64,000 nt of DNA from Streptomyces sp. NRRL S-646 (GTDB taxonomy: Bacteria; Actinomycetota; Actinomycetes; Streptomycetales; Streptomycetaceae). Below, piece by piece: positions 25,352 through 33,196 of the stretch. Each line of letters starts with the position of its first letter. Positions within the stretch are counted from its first letter, which is position 1. Position numbers and translations under genes: made by a program. The stretch is taken from the NCBI RefSeq assembly GCF_000720765.1, contig NZ_JODC01000001.1, positions 124,001-188,000 on the forward strand, in the 5' to 3' direction. The notes below the pieces were generated by a model. It saw only the letters and a program-made list of their open reading frames with translations, did not search any database and was not told where the DNA came from.

Positions 25352-26221
25352 GTGTTTGAGGTGGACCTTCGCTCGCTGCGGTATTTCGTCGCCGTCGCCG
25401 AGGAGTGTCATATCGGCCGGGCGGCGAACCGCCTGCACATGACACAGCCGCCACTGAGCCGCGCGATCCGGCAGCTTGAGGACGAACTCGGCGTCCTGCT
25501 GTTCGAGCGCACTCCCAAGGGCGTCACTCTCACGCCCGCTGGCGAGGTTCTGTACGGCGAAACGGGGGCGTTGTTGGGGCGAGTGGACGGGCTCCGCAGG
25601 CGAGTGGCCGCTGCGGCGGGCACAGCGCCCCTCGCCGTTGGGACGCTGGCGGACGCGGCCGAACAGGTCGGTGGCCGACTGGTCTCGCTCTTCCGGGCCC
25701 GCTATCCGCACATCCACGTCACCATCCACGAAGCCGACCTCGGCGACCCGACAGCCGGACTCCGCGCGGGACTGGTGGACGTGGCCATCACCCGAACTCC
25801 CTTCGACGACACCGGCATCAGCACCCACGTCCTGCGCTCGGTACCCGTCGGCGTAGTCATGCGCGGCGATGATCCGCTCGCCGCCCATGCCTCTCTCTCG
25901 TCGACCGACCTCGCCGGCCGCCGATGGGTGCGGCTGCCGGAGGGCGCCGATGCGGCGTGGACGTCGTACTGGACCGGCGGTGGAGACAACGACAACGACG
26001 CATCGCCGGTCATGCGAACGATCCAGGAGTGCTTGCAAGCGGTCCTGTGGAACAACACATCGGCTCTCGCTCCCATCGACCAACCGATGCCCGACGGCCT
26101 GGTCGTCGTCCCGCTCAGTGACCGCCCGCCCAGCGAACTCGTCGTGGCCTGGCCAAGGACAGCACGCAGCCCACTGGTACGTGGCTTCACCCAAGTCGCA
26201 GAGCACTGCTGGCACACGTGA
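25352..26221 (+). CDS. LysR-family transcriptional regulator
   Basis: This 289-residue regulator has an N-terminal winged helix-turn-helix (LRYFVAVAEECHIGRAANRL, then HMTQPPLSRAIRQLEDELGV and LLFERTPKGVTLTPAGEVLY). Its C-terminal domain is a periplasmic-binding-protein-like co-inducer domain (VGTLADAAEQVGGRLVSLFR, DPTAGLRAGLVDVAITRTPF). The start is GTG 25352 or GTG 25361; neither has a good ribosome site. It is divergent from the dihydroxyphthalate decarboxylase-like gene and should control it through the palindrome at 25335-25351. LysR proteins usually activate the divergent gene when the pathway substrate is present. Confidence 0.9.
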   Translation: MFEVDLRSLRYFVAVAEECHIGRAANRLHMTQPPLSRAIRQLEDELGVLLFERTPKGVTLTPAGEVLYGETGALLGRVDGLRRRVAAAAGTAPLAVGTLADAAEQVGGRLVSLFRARYPHIHVTIHEADLGDPTAGLRAGLVDVAITRTPFDDTGISTHVLRSVPVGVVMRGDDPLAAHASLSSTDLAGRRWVRLPEGADAAWTSYWTGGGDNDNDASPVMRTIQECLQAVLWNNTSALAPIDQPMPDGLVVVPLSDRPPSELVVAWPRTARSPLVRGFTQVAEHCWHT

Positions 26222-26319
26222 AACAGGCATCGATTGCTCGTGGAGTGAGAGTGCCGCTGCCCGCAGAGGGAACTCATGGTCAGCCGGGGTTCGGCAGGAG
26301 CGCGAGCTGTTCGAGGACG

Positions 26320-26490
26320 TCTGTGATCCCGCTGGTCCAGGACCAGCTGCTGCGCCTGCGCCGGGCCATCGACGGGGCGGCACCGGGCACCGTCGTCCCG
26401 TCACCGCCACCGACCTCGCCGCACCACTCGACCTACCCGCCTGGTGCCACCTGTCCGGACACCAGCGCCTCGGGCCCGTCTCCGCCGCCG
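26320..26490 (+). pseudogene. Possible TusA-like sulfur carrier remnant, frameshifted
   Basis: Two pieces in different frames together resemble the middle and end of a TusA-family sulfurtransferase. VQDQLLRLRRAIDGAAPGT lies in one frame, and VTATDLAAPLDLPAWCHLSG in another beginning at 26400. The family pattern is a helix ending in A....PGT.V, then a strand with TD and a DLPAWC segment. The N-terminal CPxP motif is not visible. A frameshift near 26397 and the missing start make it a decayed gene if the assignment is correct. Confidence 0.4.
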
Positions 26491-26517
26491 ATCGCGCCGT
26501 ACGATCCCTGAACTCAG

Positions 26518-26687
26518 TTACCGCACGTGACGTCGGTCCTCGGCAGGTGCCCGTCCGTGAGATGGGCGTCGACCGTGCGGGTGACGCAGGCGGGGGCGCC
26601 GGGGAAGGCGTAGACGGCGTGACCGCGGCCGCCGCGGACGTACACCAGGCGTTCGCCGTGCAGGGCACGGTGCATGGCAATCGCTGA
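26518..26687 (-). pseudogene. C-terminal remnant of a secreted alpha/beta hydrolase (TAP-like)
   Basis: The minus strand encodes AIAMHRALHGERLVYVRGGRG, then HAVYAFPGAPACVTRTVDAHL and DGHLPRTDVTCGN before a TAA at 26518. This matches the final part of tripeptidyl aminopeptidase-type hydrolases, where MHRAL.GSRLV...G..H carries the catalytic His and a Cys-containing tail follows. A stop codon lies in frame just upstream at 26688-26690, and no nucleophile region is present. Only the tail of the gene survives. Confidence 0.55.
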
Positions 26688-26704
26688 TCAAAGACGTCTC
26701 GTCA

Positions 26705-27148
26705 GTGGAAGTTCCCGGCTTCCGCCAAGAGCGCGGAGGCAGCCTCAGCACGGTCGTCGTCCAAGGGGGAGGGGCAGGGCATGCAAGGGCAGGACTGGAG
26801 CGGTCGTACGCGCTGGCGAAATCCGTCGAGGACCGGCTGACGATGTCCTGTGCGATCCGTCATCTCGGCTTCGCCGACAAGGACGCAGGCCATTTCGATC
26901 AGGCCCGCGAGCGGTTGACCGAATCGGTGATGCTGCGCCGGGAGATCGGCTTCCGGCCCGGCGAAGCGGCGGGCCTGGTGGCGCTGGCCTACCTCGCGGC
27001 CGAGACCGGTGACCCCTCGACGGCGCTGCGTCACCTCGACGAGGCTCAGTCGGTCGCCGAGAGCTGCGGCGCCAAGGCCGTGTCGGGGTGGATCGAGGAA
27101 GCCCGCACGCACATCCGCTCCTGGGTTCTGGCGGGAAGCTGCTGGTGA
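26705..27148 (+). CDS. TPR-repeat protein, probably a C-terminal fragment
   Basis: This 147-residue frame has two to three tetratricopeptide-like repeats: MSCAIRHLGFADKDAGHFDQA, then SVMLRREIGFRPGEAAGLVA and YLAAETGDPSTALRHLDEAQ. These helices suggest a protein-interaction scaffold. The first 35 residues do not look coding and no ribosome site precedes the start, so the piece is probably the end of a larger TPR or SARP/LuxR-type regulator whose front was lost. It is surrounded by other remnants, which supports decay. Its partner and function are unknown. Confidence 0.45.
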   Translation: MEVPGFRQERGGSLSTVVVQGGGAGHARAGLERSYALAKSVEDRLTMSCAIRHLGFADKDAGHFDQARERLTESVMLRREIGFRPGEAAGLVALAYLAAETGDPSTALRHLDEAQSVAESCGAKAVSGWIEEARTHIRSWVLAGSCW

Positions 27149-27235
27149 CAGCCACTCGCGGGCGCCTCGTGGCACGGTTGCGCCCACGCGGAGCTCCTCA
27201 GCCGCTGCGGCCTGCGGCCGGATGACAGCCGCGTA

Positions 27236-27283
27236 GTACCGCGGTACCACGTGCACCGCCCGGGTCGGCCTCCCGGTACCACG
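27236..27283 (+). promoter_or_regulatory. Palindrome and direct repeats upstream of the ABC exporter operon
   Basis: GTACCGCGGTAC (27236-27247) is a perfect 12-bp palindrome. CGGTACCACG occurs at 27242-27251 and again at 27274-27283, 32 bp apart, or about three helical turns. The repeats lie 80-130 bp before the ABC exporter start and could be the site of the response regulator encoded at 30436 or of another regulator. The rest of 27149-27363 shows no gene. Confidence 0.4.
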
Positions 27284-27363
27284 GGATCGGGCGGATCGGC
27301 TCCTAGCGTTGCCGGTGAGGCGTCGGAAGCGACGGACGCCGTAGGCCGACAGAGGGAACGCGC

Positions 27364-28302
27364 ATGATCGACGCACGGCAGTTGACCAAGAGGTACGGCG
27401 AGAAGACGGCCGTCGACGGGCTGGACTTCGTCGTGAAGCCGGGCACGGTGACCGGTTTTCTGGGGCCCAACGGCGCGGGGAAGTCCACAACGATGCGGAT
27501 GATCGTCGGGCTTGACGCCCCGACGAGCGGTTCCGTCACCGTCAACGGTCACCACTACGCCCGCCACCGGGCCCCGCTCCAGGAGGTCGGAGCCCTGCTG
27601 GAGGCGAAGTCGATTCACCCCGGCCGCTCGGCGTACAACCACCTCCGGGCTCTCGCGCTGACCCACGGCATTCCGCGCGGCAGGGTCGACGAGGTCATCG
27701 ACCTCGCCGGCCTTGCCAGTGTGGCGAAGAAGCGGGCCGGTGCCTTCTCCCTCGGGATGGGTCAGCGGCTGGGCATCGCGGCGGCGCTGCTGGGCGATCC
27801 GCAGACCGTGATGTTGGACGAGCCGGTCAACGGGCTGGACCCGGAGGGCGTGCTGTGGATCCGCAATCTGCTCAAGGCGCTCGCCGGCGAGGGCCGCACG
27901 GTGTTCGTCTCTTCGCATCTGATGAGCGAGATGGCGCTGGTGGCGGATCATCTGATCATCGTGGGGCGGGGGCGGCTGCTGGCCGACACGACCGTGGGGG
28001 AGCTGATCCGCGAGGCGGGCGGCGACACGGTGACGGTCGCGACCCAGGACCCGGCGCGACTGCGGGACGTACTGGCGGGGCCCGGCGTCGACATCACGGG
28101 ACGCGTCGGCTCCGAGGAACTGCAGGTGACCGGGCTGACTGCCCGTCAGATCGGGCTCACGGCGGCCGAGCACGGGATCCCGCTGTTCGAGCTGAGCGCA
28201 CGGACGGTGTCGCTGGAAGAGGCATTCATGGACCTGACCAGGGAGGCCGTGGAGTACCACGGATCCACCACCGGGATCGAGACTCTCGGGAGGCCGGCAT
28301 GA
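27364..28302 (+). CDS. ABC transporter ATP-binding protein (exporter type)
   Basis: This 312-residue ATPase has all nucleotide-binding motifs: Walker A GPNGAGKSTTMRM, a signature variant FSLGMGQRLGIA, Walker B TVMLDEPVNGLDPEG and the H-loop FVSSHLMSE. A C-terminal domain of about 90 residues is typical of bacitracin- or lantibiotic-type exporters (BcrA/CcmA group). AGAGGGA precedes the ATG. Its stop overlaps the permease start by ATGA. With the following permease and two-component system it forms a four-gene unit like known cell-envelope stress or peptide-resistance modules; the exported substrate is not known. Confidence 0.92.
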   Translation: MIDARQLTKRYGEKTAVDGLDFVVKPGTVTGFLGPNGAGKSTTMRMIVGLDAPTSGSVTVNGHHYARHRAPLQEVGALLEAKSIHPGRSAYNHLRALALTHGIPRGRVDEVIDLAGLASVAKKRAGAFSLGMGQRLGIAAALLGDPQTVMLDEPVNGLDPEGVLWIRNLLKALAGEGRTVFVSSHLMSEMALVADHLIIVGRGRLLADTTVGELIREAGGDTVTVATQDPARLRDVLAGPGVDITGRVGSEELQVTGLTARQIGLTAAEHGIPLFELSARTVSLEEAFMDLTREAVEYHGSTTGIETLGRPA

Positions 28303-29138
28303 GCACCCTCACCGCTACCGTCGAGGAACCCCGCACCGCCCCCGACCGCCCCGCCTACCGGGTGACCGGAAGGCGCGTGCTGTCCTCGGAGTGGGCCAAG
28401 CTCTGGTCCCTGCGCTCGACCTGGATCACCCTGGGTCTCGGCCTGCTGTTCCTGGTGGCGTTCGGACTGATCGCCGCCAGCCGCTACAAGTCCGGGATCG
28501 ACTCCGGCCACATCGACCGGGACTTCGCCGATTCGACGGCCGTGAGTCTGTCCCTGTTCGGCACGAACTTCGCCCAGCTGGCCCTCGGCGTCCTCGGCGT
28601 GCTGGTCACGGCGGGGGAGTACTCGACCGGCATGATCCGCTCCACGCTCGCGGCGGTGCCCCGCAGGCTGCCCGTGCTGTGGTCCAAGGCGGCCGTGTTC
28701 GGGCTGGTCGCGCTGGCGGTGGGGACGCTGGGCGCGTTCGTCGCCTTCGGGTTCGGCAGCGGCATCGTCTCGGGCACGCCCGCGGCCATGAGCCTCTCGC
28801 ACGCGGGCGTGCTGCGCAGTCTGCTGGGCGCCGGGCTGTACCTCGGCCTGGTCGGGGTGATCGGCACGGCGCTGGGCGCGCTGCTGCGCTCGGTGGCCGG
28901 CGGGATCTCGGTGCTGGTGGCCACCTTCATGCTGATCCCGGGACTGATCTCGCTGCTGCCGAGCTCCTGGCAGGACAACATCAGCCCCTACCTGCCGTCC
29001 AACGCAGGAGAGTCGATGTTCGCCCTGACCCACGACTCGACGACCCTGTCCCCCGGCGCCGGCCTGCTGGTCTTCCTGTGCTGGACCGTCCTGGCGCTGG
29101 GCGGCGCGGCCTACCGGCTCGCGCGCAGCGACGTCTGA
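28299..29138 (+). CDS. ABC transporter permease (ABC-2 type)
   Basis: This 279-residue membrane protein has a cytoplasmic N-terminus (VLSSEWAKLWSLRSTWITLG, the family hallmark) followed by six hydrophobic segments. Recognisable parts are GVLVTAGEYSTGMIRSTLAA after the second helix and GTALGALLRSVAGGISVLV later. It is the membrane half of the exporter whose ATPase is encoded just upstream with a 4-bp overlap. ABC-2 permeases of this type function as dimers with two ATPase copies. The next gene, a sensor kinase, begins 23 bp downstream. Confidence 0.9.
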   Translation: MSTLTATVEEPRTAPDRPAYRVTGRRVLSSEWAKLWSLRSTWITLGLGLLFLVAFGLIAASRYKSGIDSGHIDRDFADSTAVSLSLFGTNFAQLALGVLGVLVTAGEYSTGMIRSTLAAVPRRLPVLWSKAAVFGLVALAVGTLGAFVAFGFGSGIVSGTPAAMSLSHAGVLRSLLGAGLYLGLVGVIGTALGALLRSVAGGISVLVATFMLIPGLISLLPSSWQDNISPYLPSNAGESMFALTHDSTTLSPGAGLLVFLCWTVLALGGAAYRLARSDV

Positions 29139-29161
29139 CGCACCATGGACAGGTGACGTCC

Positions 29162-30439
29162 GTGACCACCGATGACATCAGCGGGATGGGACCGCTGGTC
29201 GCCCGCCTGTCCCGGGGTGGCCAGCGGCTCAGGCAGGCCGACCGGAACCGTCCGTGGGTGCTGGACACCGCGGTCGTGGTCCTGGTCTTCCTGATGTTCT
29301 GCCTGCCCGACCTGATCCACGACGGGGCCGGCGACGGCGACGGCCCGCGCCGCTTCCGGCTCGCCTTCACCCACCTGCCCTTCGCAGGCATGCTGGCACT
29401 GCAGGCCGGACTGGTCCTGCCCCTGCTGTGGCGGCGGCGCAGGCCCCTGGCGGCCTTCGGCGTCATCGCCGCGGTGTTCGTCCTGCAGTGGTCCCTGAAC
29501 GCGGTGCTGCGCGCGGACATCGCCCTCTTCATCGCCCTCTACAGCCTGGCCCTGCACGGGCGGCTGAAGCAGCTGCCGTGGGCCTGCGCCACCATGGCGG
29601 GCGCCATGGTGCTGGTCGCCGTACGGGTGTCCGCGGCCATGTCCGTCTGGGACGCGCTGTTCTTCCTGCTGAGCACCACGACCGCGGCCCTCGCGCTCGG
29701 CCTGATGGTCCGCATCCGCCGGGCCCAGCTGGCCGGACTGCGGGAGCGCGCCGCCCGGCTGGAGATCGAGCGGGACCAGCGCAGCAGGCTGGCCACGGCC
29801 ACCGAACGCACCCGTGTCGCCCGCGAGATGCACGACATCGTCGGCCACAACCTGTCCGTCATCATCACGCTCGCCGACGCCGGCGCCTACGCCACCGACC
29901 TCGCCCCCGAACGCGGCAAGGAGGCCCTCCAGCTCATCGGCGACACCGGACGCCAGGCCCTCGGTGAGCTGCGGCGCGTACTTGGTGTGCTGCGCGAGCC
30001 GGCGGACGGACCTTCGGCCGGGCCCGAACTCAGCCCGCAGCCCGGCATGGCGGACATCGACGCCCTGTGCGCCAAGGTGCGCGCCGCCGGACTGGAGGTC
30101 GTCTACCGGACCTCCGGCGACGTGGACGCCCTGGACAGCGGGGTGCAGCTGACGGCGTATCGCATCGTCCAGGAAGCCCTCACCAACACCCTCAAACACG
30201 CCGACGCCGACACCCGGGTACATCTGGCGATCATCGAGGCCGACACCCGGCTGACCATCCGGGTCCAGGACACCGGACCGGCGACGCCGCCGGGACCGCA
30301 CGAAGAAGGGCACGGACTGGTGGGCATGCGGGAGAGGGCGGCGCTCTACGGCGGAACCGTCAGCGCGGGACCGGCGGGCGGCGGAGGCTGGAGCGTCGAG
30401 GCCGTCCTCGACCTCACGCCCCAAGGCGGTGTCCGGTGA
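29162..30439 (+). CDS. Sensor histidine kinase (NarL/DesK-type, HisKA_3)
   Basis: This kinase of about 425 residues has four to five membrane helices in its first 190 residues, a short coiled segment (ERAARLEIERDQRSRLAT) and a HisKA_3 dimerisation helix with the phosphorylated His in RVAREMHDIVGHNLSVI. A HATPase domain follows (YRIVQEALTNTLKHADA with the N-box, then GHGLVGMRERAALYGG). GTG 29162 is preferred because AGGTGA precedes it; GTG 29153 is in frame. There is no large extracellular domain, so it may sense a membrane event or the ABC exporter encoded upstream. It overlaps its response regulator by GTGA. Confidence 0.9.
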   Translation: MTTDDISGMGPLVARLSRGGQRLRQADRNRPWVLDTAVVVLVFLMFCLPDLIHDGAGDGDGPRRFRLAFTHLPFAGMLALQAGLVLPLLWRRRRPLAAFGVIAAVFVLQWSLNAVLRADIALFIALYSLALHGRLKQLPWACATMAGAMVLVAVRVSAAMSVWDALFFLLSTTTAALALGLMVRIRRAQLAGLRERAARLEIERDQRSRLATATERTRVAREMHDIVGHNLSVIITLADAGAYATDLAPERGKEALQLIGDTGRQALGELRRVLGVLREPADGPSAGPELSPQPGMADIDALCAKVRAAGLEVVYRTSGDVDALDSGVQLTAYRIVQEALTNTLKHADADTRVHLAIIEADTRLTIRVQDTGPATPPGPHEEGHGLVGMRERAALYGGTVSAGPAGGGGWSVEAVLDLTPQGGVR

Positions 30440-31104
30440 CCACGGTGCTCGTCGTGGACGACCAGCCGCTGCAGCGCTACGGCTTCCGCATCCTCCTGGA
30501 CTCCGTCCCCGAGACCGAGGTCGTCGGGGAGGCCGCCCACGGCGCCGAAGCCGTCCGCAAGGCGGCCGAACTGCGCCCGGACGTCGTCCTGATGGACATC
30601 CGGATGCCCGGCATGGACGGCATCGAGGCCACCCGCCGCATCGTCGCCGCCGGCGAGCGTTCGCGCGTCCTCGTGCTCACCACCTTCGACCTCGACGAGT
30701 ACGTCCACGCCGCCCTGCGCGCCGGTGCCAGCGGCTTCCTCCTCAAGGACGCGCGCCCCGAGGAACTCCTCGCGGGCATCCGTGCCGTCGCGATCGGCGA
30801 CGCGGTGATCGCGCCCGCGCTCACCCGCCGCCTCCTGGACGAGTTCACCCAGTACGTCCCCGCGCACCGAGGCGACCTCGCCGAGGACAGGAGGCTCAGC
30901 TCCCTGACCGACCGCGAGCGCGAGATCCTCGTCGCCGTCGGCAAGGGCTGGACCAACGGCGAGATCGCCACGCACTTCGTCCTGTCCGAGTCCACCGTCA
31001 AGACCCATGTGGGCCGCGTCCTCGCCAAGATCGGTGCCCGGGACCGCATCCAGGCCGTGATCTTCGCCTACGACCTGGGCCTCGCCCGGCCCAGCACGGG
31101 CTGA
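30436..31104 (+). CDS. LuxR/NarL-family response regulator
   Basis: This 222-residue regulator has a receiver domain (VLVVDDQPLQRYGFRILL, phospho-acceptor Asp in PDVVLMDIRMPGMDG, then VLVLTTFDLDEYV and GASGFLLKD). Its C-terminal LuxR helix-turn-helix reads LTDREREILVAVGKGWTNGE, then SESTVKTHVGRVLAKIGARD. It starts at a GTG overlapping the kinase stop codon. It is the last gene of the ABC-two-component operon and is followed by a strong hairpin. It probably controls its own operon, perhaps through the repeats at 27236-27283. Confidence 0.93.
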   Translation: MTTVLVVDDQPLQRYGFRILLDSVPETEVVGEAAHGAEAVRKAAELRPDVVLMDIRMPGMDGIEATRRIVAAGERSRVLVLTTFDLDEYVHAALRAGASGFLLKDARPEELLAGIRAVAIGDAVIAPALTRRLLDEFTQYVPAHRGDLAEDRRLSSLTDREREILVAVGKGWTNGEIATHFVLSESTVKTHVGRVLAKIGARDRIQAVIFAYDLGLARPSTG

Positions 31105-31112
31105 ACGAGCCC

Positions 31113-31147
31113 GGGGCCGCCCGGGCGACAGTCGCCCGGGCGGCCCC
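31113..31147. terminator. Bidirectional hairpin terminator
   Basis: A 17-bp perfect inverted repeat, GGGGCCGCCCGGGCGAC (31113-31129) and its complement (31131-31147), is separated by a single base, so the actual loop will be a few bases larger. It lies between two convergent genes (stops at 31104 and 31163) and can terminate transcription from both sides. Confidence 0.8.
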
Positions 31148-31162
31148 GTGAGTGGTGCGGGC

Positions 31163-32254
31163 TCAGCCGTTCGCGCCGGCCGGGGCCGTCGTGGTCTTGA
31201 AGCCCTCGGTCTTGTTGGCCTGGACGGCGAAGTCGTTGGTGAACGTCTTGCTGAGGTCCACCGATCCCTTCACGTTGCCGACCAGCTTCTCCGTCGCCAA
31301 GGAGGTCTTCGGGCCGCCGGCCGGCATGATGCCGTCCGGGAGGAACTGACCCTTGTCCTCGGTCAGGGCCTTGATGTAGTCGGCCTTGGTCACCAGCTGG
31401 TTCGACACGAAGGAGGCCGGCAGCTTGTTCGCGATGTCGGCCGCACTGTGGGTGTTGATCCAGTGCATGGTGGCGACGAGCGCGTCGACGACCTTCTGCA
31501 CCGTGTCCTTGTGCGAGTTCACCCAGTCGGTGCGGGCGAGCACGCTGGCCGCGGGGAAGGCGCCGCCCATCGCCGCCGTGGCGCCCTGCGTGGTGGCCAG
31601 GTCGACCGCGGACGCACCGACGCCCTTCTTCTCGATCGCGGCGACCGTCGGCTGCGTCGTCATGACGCACGCGACCTTGCCGTTCTGCAGTGCGGCTATG
31701 GCGGTCGAGCCCGCACCGACCCCGATCCGGTGGAAGTCGCTCGTCTTGAGCCCCTTCTTGGCGGCCAGGAACTGGGTGAGGGTGTCGGTGCCCGAGCCGA
31801 GGTCGGTGACGCCCAGGGTCTTCCCCTTGAAGTCGGCGGCGGAGTGGATCCCCGACTTGCCGGTGCACATCTCACGCTCGCCCGGCGCGCCGGACAGCTG
31901 CACGACGTCCTCGACCGCCTTGCCCTTCGCCTGGAACTCGATCGTGTGGTTGTACCAGGCGCCCGCCATGTCTACCTGCCCCGAGGCCATGGCCTCCTCG
32001 GCGCCGACACCGCCGTCCTGCTCGGTGCTCAGCTGCACGTCGACGCCGTACTTCTTGTAGAAGCCGAGGCTCTGGGCGAGCTGGTACGGCAGGTAGATCT
32101 GCTTGTCGAGGCCGCCGGCCATGAGCTTGACGGTCGGCGTTCCGGAGCCGCTGCTCGCGGTGCTGCTGCCGGAGTTGTTCGAACAGGCGGTGACGGCGCC
32201 GAGGGCGAGAACGGTGAGGAGGGACGCGGCGACGGCGACGGGTCGTCCGGACAT
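31163..32254 (-). CDS. ABC importer substrate-binding lipoprotein (SsuA/NMT1-like)
   Basis: This 363-residue exported lipoprotein has a signal peptide ending in the lipobox LGAVTAC. Its NMT1/SsuA-type binding domain includes KLMAGGLDKQIYLPYQLAQS, the YGVDVQLSTEQDGGVGAEEA stretch, ASGQVDMAGAWYNHT and FKGKTLGVTDLGSGTDTL. Relatives bind sulfonates, taurine, nitrate, bicarbonate or thiamine precursors, so the ligand cannot be fixed. It forms a leftward set with the permease and ATPase encoded upstream, separated from the permease by 60 bp. The adjacent divergent CitA/CitB-type system hints at a small acid or sulfonate ligand, which is only an inference. Confidence 0.88.
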   Translation of the reverse strand: MSGRPVAVAASLLTVLALGAVTACSNNSGSSTASSGSGTPTVKLMAGGLDKQIYLPYQLAQSLGFYKKYGVDVQLSTEQDGGVGAEEAMASGQVDMAGAWYNHTIEFQAKGKAVEDVVQLSGAPGEREMCTGKSGIHSAADFKGKTLGVTDLGSGTDTLTQFLAAKKGLKTSDFHRIGVGAGSTAIAALQNGKVACVMTTQPTVAAIEKKGVGASAVDLATTQGATAAMGGAFPAASVLARTDWVNSHKDTVQKVVDALVATMHWINTHSAADIANKLPASFVSNQLVTKADYIKALTEDKGQFLPDGIMPAGGPKTSLATEKLVGNVKGSVDLSKTFTNDFAVQANKTEGFKTTTAPAGANG

Positions 32255-32314
32255 GGCTGGTCACATTCCTTTGCTGAGGTGGAAGAGGCGCGGTGCGCAG
32301 GGGAGGGATGTGGG

Positions 32315-33196
32315 TCAGATGGTGTTGTTGGCCTCTGACGGGGCCGGCGGGCGCCAGGACAGCAGCCGGTGCTCGAGCTTGCCGATCAGCCATTCCGCGC
32401 CGAGCACGATCACCGAGATGACGAGCATCGTGGCGAACACGCCGTTGGGGTCGAAGTTGTTCTGCGCGGTCTTGATGACCAGCCCCAGGCCGCTCTGCGC
32501 GCCGAGCACCTCGCCGACCAGGGCGCCGACGATGGCGAAGCCGAAGGCGCTGTGCAGGCTGGCGATGATCCAGGTGAGCGCGGAGGGCACGATGACGTGC
32601 CGGGTGATCTGCATCTGCGAGGCGCCCAGCACCCTGGTGTTGGCGAGGATGTTGGGGTCCACCTCGCGGACGCCCTGGAAGGCGTTGAAGAAGACGATGA
32701 AGAACACCAGCACCGCGGCGAGCAGGATCTTCGGCAGCACACCGATGCCGAACGCGACGATGAAGATCGAGCCGAGGACGATGCGCGGGATCGCGTTGAC
32801 CATCTTGATGTAGGGACCGAGCACGTCGGAGAGGTAGCGGCTCTGGCCGAGCGCCACACCGAAGATCACTCCGGTGACGGCCCCCAGGGCGAAGCCGGCA
32901 AGTGCCTCCTGGAGTGTGGTCCAGATGTTGGCGTAGAAAGACCCGAACTCGGTGCCGTGGCGGATGAGGTCGACCAGCCGCTGGGCAATCCCGGACGGCT
33001 GCCCGAAGAAGAACTTGTCGACGATCCCCCAGGTGGTGAAGGCCTGCCAGCCGCCGATGACGAGGACGGCGAGACCGATGCGGCCCGCCCACACGAGCGA
33101 GGTGCGCCGGCGGACGGCGCTTTTGGCCGCGGCCTTGGCCGAGACCGTTGTGCGGTCCTGGACCGGGGCGGCGGAAGCGGTGGACGTCGTACTCAT
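32315..33196 (-). CDS. ABC importer permease (SsuC/TauC type)
   Basis: This 293-residue membrane protein has six hydrophobic segments and the EAA motif of binding-protein-dependent importers (VLGASQMQITRHVIVPSALT). Other familiar pieces are FNAFQGVREVDPNILANT and VGALVGEVLGAQSGLGLVI. A 35-residue Ala/Thr-rich N-terminal tail precedes the first helix. The ATG at 33196 overlaps the stop codon of the ATPase gene, so translation is coupled. It forms the transmembrane channel of the NMT1-type importer encoded here. Family assignment is firm, the substrate is not. Confidence 0.92.
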   Translation of the reverse strand: MSTTSTASAAPVQDRTTVSAKAAAKSAVRRRTSLVWAGRIGLAVLVIGGWQAFTTWGIVDKFFFGQPSGIAQRLVDLIRHGTEFGSFYANIWTTLQEALAGFALGAVTGVIFGVALGQSRYLSDVLGPYIKMVNAIPRIVLGSIFIVAFGIGVLPKILLAAVLVFFIVFFNAFQGVREVDPNILANTRVLGASQMQITRHVIVPSALTWIIASLHSAFGFAIVGALVGEVLGAQSGLGLVIKTAQNNFDPNGVFATMLVISVIVLGAEWLIGKLEHRLLSWRPPAPSEANNTI

